Notes: a model not told the origin generated them from the sequence alone. DNA of 6,760 bases from Clostridiales bacterium (GCA_012514045.1 JAAZBA010000398.1:1-6760); one strand, 5' to 3'. Counted from the first letter of the stretch, positions 1-5,466 are shown. Numbers and translations: made by a program.

Positions 1-561
1 CATTTAGCTTCCAATAACGGACATACGGATGTTGCGATCGCACTCATAAATGCCGGTGCTAAATTAAATATGATAGATTATGAGGAGAGGACGCCGCTGC
101 ATGAAGCTTCCGAGGAAGGACATTTGGATGTTGTGATCACGCTCATAAATGCCGGCGCTGATGTAAATGCAAAAACGAATAATCGTTGGACTCCGCTCCG
201 TGCTGCTTCCATGAAGGGACATACGGACATTGTTATTGCACTGATAAATGCCGGCGCTGATGTAAAGGCTAAAGAAGATCGCGTTTGGATGCCGCTGCAT
301 TTAGCTTCCGATAACGGACATACGGATATTGTGACCGCACTCATAAATGCCGGCGCTGACGTAAATGCTAAAGGGAAGGATGGTTGGACTCCGCTGCATT
401 ATGCTTCCCGGTACGGACATACGGACGTTGCGATTGCACTCATAAATGCCGGCGCTGATGTAAATGCTAAAGATAATGACGGCGATACGCCGCTGTACTA
501 CGCTCTCCGAAACAGGCATACCGAGGTGGCAAAGGTTCTGAGGGAGGCAGGCGCGGTCTCC
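1..561 (+). repeat. 99-bp in-frame tandem repeats encoding ankyrin units
   Basis: The DNA repeats with a period of exactly 99 bp. The core ataaatgccggcgctga is identical at 145, 244, 343 and 442, and nearly identical at 46. The ggacat(acgg) core recurs at 19, 118, 217, 316 and 415, with a diverged copy at 514. Conservation at the nucleotide level, including third codon positions, suggests recent duplication or homogenisation of the units rather than old protein-level repeats. Confidence 0.9.
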
Positions 562-564
562 TAA
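1..564 (+). CDS. Ankyrin-repeat protein, C-terminal part (5' end outside window)
   Basis: The reading frame is open from the first base, so the gene begins upstream of the window; the Met at 70 is internal to a repeat and not a start. The translation is a run of ankyrin repeats of exactly 33 residues, with the hallmarks TPLHxAS, GHTDIVxALINAGADVNAK and similar. About five and a half repeats are visible, and the last is more diverged and ends in a capping-like sequence (EVAKVLREAGAVS) before TAA. Ankyrin repeats form stacked helix-turn-helix units that bind other proteins and have no catalytic activity of their own. No signal peptide or enzymatic domain can be seen, but the N-terminus is missing, so localisation and any fused domain are unknown. 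The identification as ankyrin repeat is secure; the partner and role are not known. Confidence 0.93.
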   Translation, partial: HLASNNGHTDVAIALINAGAKLNMIDYEERTPLHEASEEGHLDVVITLINAGADVNAKTNNRWTPLRAASMKGHTDIVIALINAGADVKAKEDRVWMPLHLASDNGHTDIVTALINAGADVNAKGKDGWTPLHYASRYGHTDVAIALINAGADVNAKDNDGDTPLYYALRNRHTEVAKVLREAGAVS

Positions 565-627
565 AACGCAAAAATAAATTGCATTATGCGTTGACGTGCC
601 TTTTAGAATATCTTCGAGTTTTTCTGG

Positions 628-633
628 TATGCT
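628..633 (+). promoter_or_regulatory. Possible extended -10 element (weak)
   Basis: TGGTATGCT at 625-633 fits an extended -10 (TGn followed by TATGCT). No convincing -35 lies 16-18 bp upstream. It sits in the 212-bp gap before the HEPN-like gene and would give a leader of roughly 135 nt. No other clear promoter is seen in 565-776. This is a weak suggestion only. Confidence 0.22.
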
Positions 634-776
634 ATTAACAATATAAATTTACTATTTTTCAAGGCTATGTAAGCTTTAAAAATCTATTATAGGCATTTGG
701 TTCTATGGAATAATTTTTGCGGATTGTCTATGCAACGAACAGAAGATATTATCAATATTAAAGGAGGGGTAATGTT

Positions 777-1253
777 ATGTTTTTAGTCAATGATACTCTT
801 GAGAGCAGGCAGAAAACGATAGCTTCTTACGAGCCTTTTGTAGGGGTAATTTTGGCAGCAATTGATTTTGAGTGGACTGTCAGGAGGGCGATCCTTGCTT
901 TAGGTTCCAGCACAACAAAAGAGATCAAAAGCAAGACGTTAAATGCAAACTGTTCCGGACTTGATGCATACAAAAAAGCATGGAATAAAGAAGTAAAACC
1001 TTTAACGGGGAAACGACTGGATGAGATAGTACCGGAATGGCAGTATTTCAAAGAAACGGCCTACCCCTTACGCCATCGTCTTGTCCATGGTGTTGAAGGA
1101 TCCGTTACTCCTCAATATGCATCTGACAGGATGAAAGCGATCCTATCAGCAAGCAAGTATATAGCCGATTTTGCAGATTCATTGGGAGAGCCTCTATATG
1201 GGCGTAAAATCATCCGAAGGAAGCCTAGAAAACAACTTAATTCGGCTAAATAA
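777..1253 (+). CDS. HEPN-like protein with R-x4-H motif (hypothetical)
   Basis: This is a 158-residue, probably cytoplasmic protein with no signal peptide or membrane segment. The start is fixed by a strong ribosome binding site, AAGGAGGGG at 761-769, seven bases before the ATG; another ATG at 772 is out of frame. The sequence looks mainly helical. At residues 99-104 it carries RHRLVH, preceded by YPL and followed by G. This is the R-x4-H pattern, with a polar residue after the Arg, that marks HEPN domains, many of which are metal-independent ribonucleases in toxin-antitoxin and other conflict systems. The C-terminus is very basic (RKIIRRKPRKQ, residues 143-153), which could bind nucleic acid. 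No nucleotidyltransferase (MNT) antitoxin partner is adjacent. The HEPN assignment rests on one motif plus the helical character; catalytic activity is inferred, not shown. Confidence 0.6.
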   Translation: MFLVNDTLESRQKTIASYEPFVGVILAAIDFEWTVRRAILALGSSTTKEIKSKTLNANCSGLDAYKKAWNKEVKPLTGKRLDEIVPEWQYFKETAYPLRHRLVHGVEGSVTPQYASDRMKAILSASKYIADFADSLGEPLYGRKIIRRKPRKQLNSAK

Positions 1254-1319
1254 CAACTTCATTTTCATTATTTTATAAAAATGTAAGTAAAAACAATTTA
1301 TGCAGAAATGAAACCTGCC

Positions 1320-1343
1320 ATCTGAACAACAGATAGATTTTTT
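1320..1343 (+). terminator. Weak hairpin plus T-run after the HEPN-like gene
   Basis: ATCTG (1320-1324) and CAGAT (1330-1334) form a 5-bp stem with a 5-nt loop, followed after three bases by six T residues. It could end transcription from the gene upstream, but the stem is short and AT-rich, so this is a weak candidate. Confidence 0.28.
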
Positions 1344-1362
1344 GCCATTTGAACTGTATAAT
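1334..1362 (+). promoter_or_regulatory. Promoter for the riboswitch leader
   Basis: A perfect -10 hexamer TATAAT lies at 1357-1362. The hexamer 17 bp upstream (TAGATT, 1334-1339) is a poor -35. The expected start, about 1369, falls only a few bases before the first strand of aptamer helix P1 at 1374, as is usual for S-box leaders. That position is the best argument that this promoter is real. Confidence 0.6.
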
Positions 1363-1371
1363 ATATGGACA

Positions 1372-1473
1372 TACTCATAAAGAGTTGCTGAGGGAAATGG
1401 CCCGATGAAGCAACGGCAACCTGCCTTTACCGGTAAGGTGCCAAAACCATCCCTAAACGGGAATGATGAGAGA
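1372..1473 (+). promoter_or_regulatory. SAM-I (S-box) riboswitch aptamer
   Basis: The conserved S-box core is present in order: agag, gctgaggga, ggcccgatgaagc, ggcaacc and ggtgccaa, then a final stem leading to gatgagaga. Visible pairings are P1 ctcat 1374-1378 with atgag 1466-1470; P2 gttgc 1384-1388 with gcaac 1410-1414, plus ggg 1392-1394 with ccc 1401-1403; P3 cctt 1424-1427 with aagg 1435-1438; and P4 catccc 1448-1453 with gggaatg 1459-1465, one base bulged. In known S-box leaders, SAM binding stabilises P1 and permits termination. That predicts expression of the downstream genes when SAM or methionine is scarce. The terminator at 1515-1546 is the expression platform. Confidence 0.95.
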
Positions 1474-1514
1474 CTATCCGCGCTGATTTGGTTATCTGCG
1501 GCGAAGAAACATTT

Positions 1515-1546
1515 GCGGCCTCTCTTATAAGGGAGGCCGCTTTTTT
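1515..1546 (+). terminator. Intrinsic terminator of the SAM riboswitch
   Basis: GCGGCCTCTC (1515-1524) pairs with GGGAGGCCGC (1531-1540) over 10 bp with one wobble pair and a 6-nt loop, followed by TTTTTT. An antiterminator can be drawn: gagag 1468-1472, which includes the 3' strand of P1, pairs with ctctc 1520-1524, and ccgc 1478-1481 pairs with gcgg 1515-1518. P1 and antiterminator are therefore mutually exclusive, the arrangement expected of an OFF switch. Confidence 0.93.
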
Positions 1547-1593
1547 GTTCATCATATCCCTCTTTTTTAAGACTGTATTTTGTTATTCAGCAA

Positions 1594-1626
1594 GTCCATG
1601 CATTTTGATTGTCCATGTATTTTGAT
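1594..1626 (+). repeat. 17-bp tandem direct repeat upstream of the zinc-ribbon gene
   Basis: gtccatgcattttgat (1594-1609) is repeated as gtccatgtattttgat (1611-1626), 15 of 16 bases identical with a single base between them. It lies in the untranslated leader after the riboswitch terminator and about 30 bp before the start codon. It could be a protein-binding site, or a small slippage duplication with no function. Confidence 0.7.
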
Positions 1627-1655
1627 CAAATCAAACAGAGAGGGAGTCGATATCC

Positions 1656-2438
1656 ATGTCAGCAGTCAAATTCAATGCATATTTTTCCAACGAAGCAACC
1701 CCTTCAGAGGGAAGCAGCAATGGTTTCGGGGAAACAGCCCCGGTCACGTCAGACAGCAATGAAGCAATTCCTGATCGTATTTCCGAAGAGACCGTCCCTG
1801 AAAATGATGCTCTTGCCCGCACGAGGCGGATCGGAGGAAATCCCGGGCAGGAAGAAAGAATACTGTTCATTGAGAATTACGGGCTTATATGGGAAAACAG
1901 GGAGAGAATAATAAATGACGAGGCACTCTTTGAAACACGACTCTATTTTGCAGGGCTGTCGCTCGCTTATATAAACGGCGGCTCTCTTACGCTGGGAATG
2001 CTCCTTACGCTTTGGAACAACGGCGAATGGACCACCAAGTGCCCCTTCTGCGGCGGTGACGTGAGGATCTTTGGCTGGGGAGGGAGTCCGCTTACCGGGA
2101 ACAACAAATACCATGGATTTTGCACATCCTGCAAAAGGTACAGGGATGACGCCGAAGACAATTTTTTTAAAAAAGTCCTCCCCGCAATAAAAATGATCGA
2201 CGACAGGAGGGCAAAATTTGCCGGGGCTCATCCGCACAGTTCTTCAGACACTATTCACCCTAAAGTCGTCCATTACGATTTTCGGTCACTGTCGAAAAAA
2301 TGGACCGAGTACGAGAAAGATCCCGAAAAAATACCGGCATCAACACCTAAAAAAACTATGCCCGAAAATCCCGAAGATAGAATTTGGTACTCCCAGGTCC
2401 AGTGGCTGATCGACCGGCTTAATGACGAAACACTGTAA
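1656..2438 (+). CDS. Zinc-ribbon protein of unknown function, first gene of the SAM-riboswitch operon
   Basis: This is a 260-residue protein not assigned to a named family. The start is supported by the purine-rich GAGAGGGAG at 1638-1646, roughly ten bases before the ATG. Residues 1-65 are rich in Ser, Glu, Pro and Asn and look disordered. An uncharged, hydrophobic, glycine-containing stretch at about 96-120 could be a buried helical pair or, less likely, a membrane segment. It is followed at once by CPFCGG (C129, C132) and CTSC (C156, C159), two C-x2-C knuckles 23 residues apart, a typical zinc ribbon. The C-terminal third is charged (many Lys, Asp and Glu) and ends in a predicted helix, WYSQVQWLIDRL. 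It lies 109 bp after the riboswitch terminator and 35 bp before the next gene, so it should be cotranscribed under SAM control. Zinc binding is inferred from the cysteines; the biological role is unknown. Confidence 0.85.
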   Translation: MSAVKFNAYFSNEATPSEGSSNGFGETAPVTSDSNEAIPDRISEETVPENDALARTRRIGGNPGQEERILFIENYGLIWENRERIINDEALFETRLYFAGLSLAYINGGSLTLGMLLTLWNNGEWTTKCPFCGGDVRIFGWGGSPLTGNNKYHGFCTSCKRYRDDAEDNFFKKVLPAIKMIDDRRAKFAGAHPHSSSDTIHPKVVHYDFRSLSKKWTEYEKDPEKIPASTPKKTMPENPEDRIWYSQVQWLIDRLNDETL

Positions 2439-2460
2439 GTTTGTGTGCAAAAAAATATTA

Positions 2461-2467
2461 AGGAGGG
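2461..2467 (+). promoter_or_regulatory. Ribosome binding site for the 258-residue protein
   Basis: AGGAGGG lies six bases before the ATG at 2474. It is a near-perfect anti-16S match and fixes the start. The 35-bp gap to the stop codon of the gene before contains no terminator, which supports one transcript. Confidence 0.85.
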
Positions 2468-2473
2468 CAAACA

Positions 2474-3250
2474 ATGAAAAGCATAGCGGAGAAGAACGCA
2501 AGCCAGTTGAACCTAGATAAATTCTTCATTCCGGACAAGTCAGTCTTCAAATCCGTAAGAGGTAAGACTCTCTTTTATCCGTGCAGCGGAATGGACCTGA
2601 TGTCCCCCATCGCTCTGTTCTCAGATTACATTGACGACTTCTGGTTCGTTGACAGGGGCTATTTTTCACCCGGGCATCAGGACACCAGGTTCAGTGAGGA
2701 GAAATACGACAGAGCCGCTGACAGACAGCCCCCTGTACTTGACGGCATAGATGATTACGTCTTTTTGGGAAAAGACATAAGGGGGCCCGTGTCCTGGAAG
2801 TGGATGGACCCGAATATTGAACCATGCCTCGTTACAGAAAAATATCTTCACAGACCGACAGGCAGGCAGATAACGGTACGGCGGCGCAGAGGATACGGTT
2901 ATTCCGCTTTTCGGACCGAAAAGGAGATCTCCCCACTGGGCGTTTTTTTCTATCGGGGCGACAGCATGGGCGAAGGCGGCAGCGGAAATATGTGGTTCAA
3001 ATCAGATAATCTCGCCGCAATATGTTCAATGATGTCTGAAGGCGGATTTATTGTAACCGACGGATCGGGCTCAGGGTACAGGTCAGTAAGAAAATACTGG
3101 TCTTACGGGGGCCAATACGATTCAATGTCGCCGGAGGAGCTGGTCCTGGCCGCAAGGCCCTTTACCAGGGCAGGTTTTCATTTTTCCTGCGTCGGATATG
3201 CCGGAGAGAGATATGGCCCCACGCTTATATGGAAGGTCGCAAAGGTATAA
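2474..3250 (+). CDS. Conserved-looking hypothetical protein, second gene of the SAM-riboswitch operon
   Basis: This is a 258-residue protein with no signal peptide or membrane segment, probably cytoplasmic. I do not recognise its family. Near the N-terminus, residues 32-60 read TLFYPCSGMD, a helix-like stretch, then DDFWFVD. This beta strand / glycine loop / helix / strand ending in Asp (D60) resembles the first half of a Rossmann fold, as in class I SAM-dependent methyltransferases, where the loop and the acidic residue contact the cofactor. The glycine loop is not canonical (one Gly, PCSGMD), so this is only a structural hypothesis. The middle is rich in aromatic and basic residues (RRRRGYGYSAFR, 136-147), and a glycine-rich segment (TDGSGSGYRS) lies in the C-terminal third. 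The gene has a strong ribosome binding site and lies 36 bp before the hydrolase gene. SAM-riboswitch control makes a SAM-related role conceivable but unproven. Confidence 0.82.
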   Translation: MKSIAEKNASQLNLDKFFIPDKSVFKSVRGKTLFYPCSGMDLMSPIALFSDYIDDFWFVDRGYFSPGHQDTRFSEEKYDRAADRQPPVLDGIDDYVFLGKDIRGPVSWKWMDPNIEPCLVTEKYLHRPTGRQITVRRRRGYGYSAFRTEKEISPLGVFFYRGDSMGEGGSGNMWFKSDNLAAICSMMSEGGFIVTDGSGSGYRSVRKYWSYGGQYDSMSPEELVLAARPFTRAGFHFSCVGYAGERYGPTLIWKVAKV

Positions 3251-3286
3251 TTACAAAGATAAAGAGAAGCACAAGGAGGGGATCTT

Positions 3287-3835
3287 ATGATATTAAATAT
3301 TCATGGATACGACAGTTCCGGCAAAAACAGCAAATATGCGTTCCTTGCTTCCGAATATAAAGATCAGCTGCTTATATCGCCATCTTTCGATTACAGCAGT
3401 GAAAATCCTTACAACATACTGGACACTTTAAGGAACCGGATCATATTAAATCATGAAAAAGACAAAAAAAATGTCGTCGTCGGTTCAAGCATAGGCGGTT
3501 TTTTTGCCTATTGCCTGTGCGCCGCCTACGAAATAAAAACGATCCTCATCAACCCGTCACTGATGCCTTTTATCAATCTTTCTGCCAGATACGGCGCAAA
3601 TGAAGCTATGTGTAAAAAGTATATTGAGTTATTTAACAGATATTTTTTTCAGGCAAATTCAAGGGATTATGAAATTATTGTCGGCGACAAGGACGATGTC
3701 ATCGACCACAACTTGATAACCAGAGCCGCTGTCGGCAGAGCAAAGAAATTTATTGTTGTAAAAGGCGGGCATCATATGCCATTGTCAGACGAAGTAAAAA
3801 ATATAATTAAGAGCATCATTTCTTCAGCCGATTGA
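3287..3835 (+). CDS. YqiA-like (UPF0227-type) alpha/beta hydrolase, third gene of the operon
   Basis: This is a 182-residue single-domain cytoplasmic hydrolase. The N-terminus MILNIHGYDSSGKNSKY matches the pattern of the YqiA/YcfP family of small esterases, which are also about 180-195 residues long. The nucleophile elbow is G66-S67-S68-I69-G70, making Ser68 the likely nucleophile. The acid is probably Asp136 or Asp137 in GDKDDVID, and the histidine His163 in GGHHMP. A complete catalytic triad is therefore present and an esterase or thioesterase-like activity is likely, but the substrate is unknown. The start is fixed by AGGAGGGG at 3274-3281. It ends the operon driven by the SAM riboswitch; no clear terminator follows its TGA stop. 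Compared with the next gene it is AT-rich. Confidence 0.85.
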   Translation: MILNIHGYDSSGKNSKYAFLASEYKDQLLISPSFDYSSENPYNILDTLRNRIILNHEKDKKNVVVGSSIGGFFAYCLCAAYEIKTILINPSLMPFINLSARYGANEAMCKKYIELFNRYFFQANSRDYEIIVGDKDDVIDHNLITRAAVGRAKKFIVVKGGHHMPLSDEVKNIIKSIISSAD

Positions 3836-3876
3836 TTTATCTATGTATAAGCTGAATGTATTGATGCTATACTTAT

Positions 3877-3882
3877 CATAAT
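3877..3882 (+). promoter_or_regulatory. Possible -10 box before the ADP-ribosylglycohydrolase gene
   Basis: CATAAT matches five of six bases of the consensus -10, in an AT-rich stretch of the 116-bp gap after the hydrolase gene. No good -35 is seen at the right distance. The gap is longer than the 35-36 bp spacers inside the operon, which hints at separate transcription. Weak. Confidence 0.22.
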
Positions 3883-3951
3883 AATTGTAAACCTTGTTTC
3901 CCTCATTTCATTCCAAAGACCCTTCAAAACAAAATTGAGCGGGGTGTTGAA

Positions 3952-4752
3952 ATGCTTGGCGCGATAATAGGAGACATCGTCGGTTCAAGGTTCGAATGGG
4001 ACCGGATCAAAACCAAAGACTTTGAATTCTTCATGCGTGACTGCTTTGTTACGGATGACAGCATAATGACTCTGGCTGTCGCCAAAGCTATACTTGAAAG
4101 CAAAAAAGATCCGGATATCCTCAGGAAAACTATCGCCGGCCAACTTCAGGAGATCGGAAGACCCTATCCCCACTGCGGCTACGGCGGAAAATTCTACATG
4201 TGGATGTATACGGACGACCCCAAACCCTACAACAGTTACGGCAACGGAGCGGCAATGCGGGTCAGCCCTTGCGGATTTGCCGCATCTTCTCTTGAAGAAG
4301 CCAAAATGCTTTCCAAAATCGTCACAGAGGTAACGCACAACCACCCGGAAGGCCTTAAAGGCGCAGAAGCCACAACAGCCGCCATCTATCTGGCGCGCAA
4401 GGGCAAAAGCATACCTGAGATAAGGGATCACATCGACAAGCACTACTACCCCATGAACTTTACCCTGGATCAGATCCGGCCTGCATACACATTCAACGAG
4501 ACCTGCCAGAAGACCGTCCCTCAGGCCATAATGTCCTTTTTAGAATCGACCGGCTTCGAGGACGCGGTCCGAAACGCCGTCTCACTTGGCGGCGACAGCG
4601 ACACCCTCGGTGCGATCACCGGAAGCATCGCCGAGGCATATTACGGCATCCCCGCCGATATCCGCGAATGCGCGCTTCCCTACCTGGACAAACGCCTCTC
4701 AGCCATACTCAATGAGTTCGAATCACGTTATAAGCCTGTGAAACTTTGTTGA
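3952..4752 (+). CDS. ADP-ribosylglycohydrolase family protein (ARH/DraG-like)
   Basis: This is a 266-residue cytoplasmic enzyme of the family that uses a two-metal (usually Mg2+) centre to remove ADP-ribose from proteins or related molecules. The diagnostic motifs are in order: MLGAIIGDIVGSRFE at the N-terminus; TDDS at 34-37, the first metal-ligand motif; YGNGAAMRVSPCG at 96-108, the substrate-loop region; THNHPEG at 128-134; and GGDSDTLGAITG at 213-224, which supplies the second set of metal-binding Asp and Thr residues (D215, D217, T218). All appear intact and the length is normal for the family. The ribosome binding site is only moderate (GGGGTG, 3941-3946). No ADP-ribosyltransferase is visible nearby, so the substrate cannot be named. 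The gene is visibly GC-richer than its neighbours, which may reflect a different origin. Confidence 0.95.
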   Translation: MLGAIIGDIVGSRFEWDRIKTKDFEFFMRDCFVTDDSIMTLAVAKAILESKKDPDILRKTIAGQLQEIGRPYPHCGYGGKFYMWMYTDDPKPYNSYGNGAAMRVSPCGFAASSLEEAKMLSKIVTEVTHNHPEGLKGAEATTAAIYLARKGKSIPEIRDHIDKHYYPMNFTLDQIRPAYTFNETCQKTVPQAIMSFLESTGFEDAVRNAVSLGGDSDTLGAITGSIAEAYYGIPADIRECALPYLDKRLSAILNEFESRYKPVKLC

Positions 4753-4807
4753 GTGAAGATTTTTTCTATTAATTATTCGGGTAGGTCTGACTGATTGGGT
4801 GTTGTTC

Positions 4808-4823
4808 AACACAAAGTTGTGTT
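4808..4823. repeat. Perfect 7-bp inverted repeat
   Basis: AACACAA (4808-4814) and TTGTGTT (4817-4823) are perfect inverted copies separated by two bases. It lies 56 bp after the ADP-ribosylglycohydrolase stop and well upstream of the DUF262 gene. There is no T-run suited to a terminator, and the two-base centre is too tight for a hairpin, so an operator-like site is the better reading. Confidence 0.35.
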
Positions 4824-4861
4824 TCTCGTTCATATTTTCTGGCTCTCATGGTTTATGTTTT

Positions 4862-4890
4862 TTAATTTTAAGTGATATTTATTCTATAAA
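4862..4890 (+). promoter_or_regulatory. Possible promoter for the DUF262/DUF1524 gene
   Basis: TATAAA at 4885-4890 has a weak -35 (TTAATT, 4862-4867) at 17 bp spacing, in the AT-rich half of the 216-bp gap. It would give a leader of about 70 nt. A separate promoter is expected here because of the long gap, but this exact site is uncertain. Confidence 0.25.
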
Positions 4891-4968
4891 AATCGACCCA
4901 CTATCAGAAACATAACACCATTTCCAATTGGTTACTCTTAAATACAATAATGGAGGCGAAACAGTAAG

Positions 4969-5415
4969 ATGAGAACATCAAAGCAAAGTTTGCGCAAGAT
5001 AGTAAGGTTCCTTAACAATCCTGAAGAGGACGGGGGGTTTTGGCTACCCAATATTCAACGGCCATTTGTATGGAGTGAGGAGCAGATTTGCCGACTGTTC
5101 GACTCAATAATGCGGGAATATCCCATCAGTACTCTTTTGATATGGAAAACAAGATCTGAGATCCGTCACAGAAAGTTCATCGATAACTATCGCAAAACAT
5201 GCAAATTGAGTGACTTTTATGTGCCCGAAAATGGGAATAAAAAATGCCTGGTTCTTGACGGCCAACAGAGGCTTCAAAGTCTCTTCATTGGTCTGTGTGG
5301 TAGCTATGAAGAAAAAGAGCTTTTTTTTGATATATTGAGCGGTGACGTGATTGATCCTGATGACGTAAAGTATAAATTTGCTTTTCTCAATTCAGCAAAA
5401 GCTAGTTTTCCGTGA
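4969..5415 (+). CDS. DUF262 N-terminal fragment (GmrS-like part), ends at premature TGA
   Basis: This 148-residue segment holds the start of the DUF262 domain. It shows LPNIQRPFVW (26-35), YPISTLLIW (51-59) and VLDGQQRLQSL (95-105), the best conserved motifs of the family. The DGQQR element belongs to the ParB/Srx-like nucleotide-binding and hydrolysing site. GGAGG at 4952-4956 lies 12 bases before the ATG, rather long but the only candidate. If translation stops at 5415, the product lacks the rest of DUF262 and the whole nuclease domain, and would probably be inactive. Confidence 0.85.
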   Translation: MRTSKQSLRKIVRFLNNPEEDGGFWLPNIQRPFVWSEEQICRLFDSIMREYPISTLLIWKTRSEIRHRKFIDNYRKTCKLSDFYVPENGNKKCLVLDGQQRLQSLFIGLCGSYEEKELFFDILSGDVIDPDDVKYKFAFLNSAKASFP

Positions 5416-5423
5416 ATCAAATT

Positions 5424-5440
5424 TAAAGATTTAATCTTTA
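5424..5440 (+). other. Perfect hairpin just after the in-frame TGA
   Basis: TAAAGAT (5424-5430) and ATCTTTA (5434-5440) pair over 7 bp around a TTA loop, eight bases after the premature stop. The stem has a single GC pair, so it is weak. The loop lacks the G expected of bacterial SECIS elements. Confidence 0.45.
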
Positions 5441-5466
5441 GTAATCATAGCAACAATATTTTTATT

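Noticed and set aside
64..519. Several minus-strand open frames across the ankyrin repeats
   Set aside because: They repeat with the same 99-bp period and are antisense shadows of the ankyrin units; none has a ribosome binding site.
1..561. Regular 99-bp periodicity as a possible CRISPR or satellite array
   Set aside because: The units are contiguous, in frame and encode ankyrin consensus; there are no spacers.
565..592. AACGCA/TGCGTT inverted repeat after the ankyrin stop as a terminator
   Set aside because: Six-base stem with a 16-base loop and no adjacent T-run.
1580..1911. Plus-strand open frames in the leader and overlapping the zinc-ribbon gene, possible leader peptide
   Set aside because: No ribosome binding site, overlap with the well-supported gene at 1656, and no recognisable protein features.
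1749..2237. 162-codon minus-strand open frame
   Set aside because: Lies wholly antisense to the zinc-ribbon gene, which has a ribosome binding site and clear cysteine motifs.
3985..4443. 152-codon minus-strand open frame
   Set aside because: Antisense shadow of the ADP-ribosylglycohydrolase gene, favoured by its higher GC content.
5413..5415. TGA read as tryptophan through a variant genetic code
   Set aside because: TGA serves as a plausible normal stop at 3833-3835 and 4750-4752, and tryptophans elsewhere in the window are TGG.
5413..5440. Selenocysteine insertion at the TGA
   Set aside because: Family context expects Trp, not Cys or Sec, and the downstream hairpin is short, AU-rich and lacks the loop G of bacterial SECIS elements.
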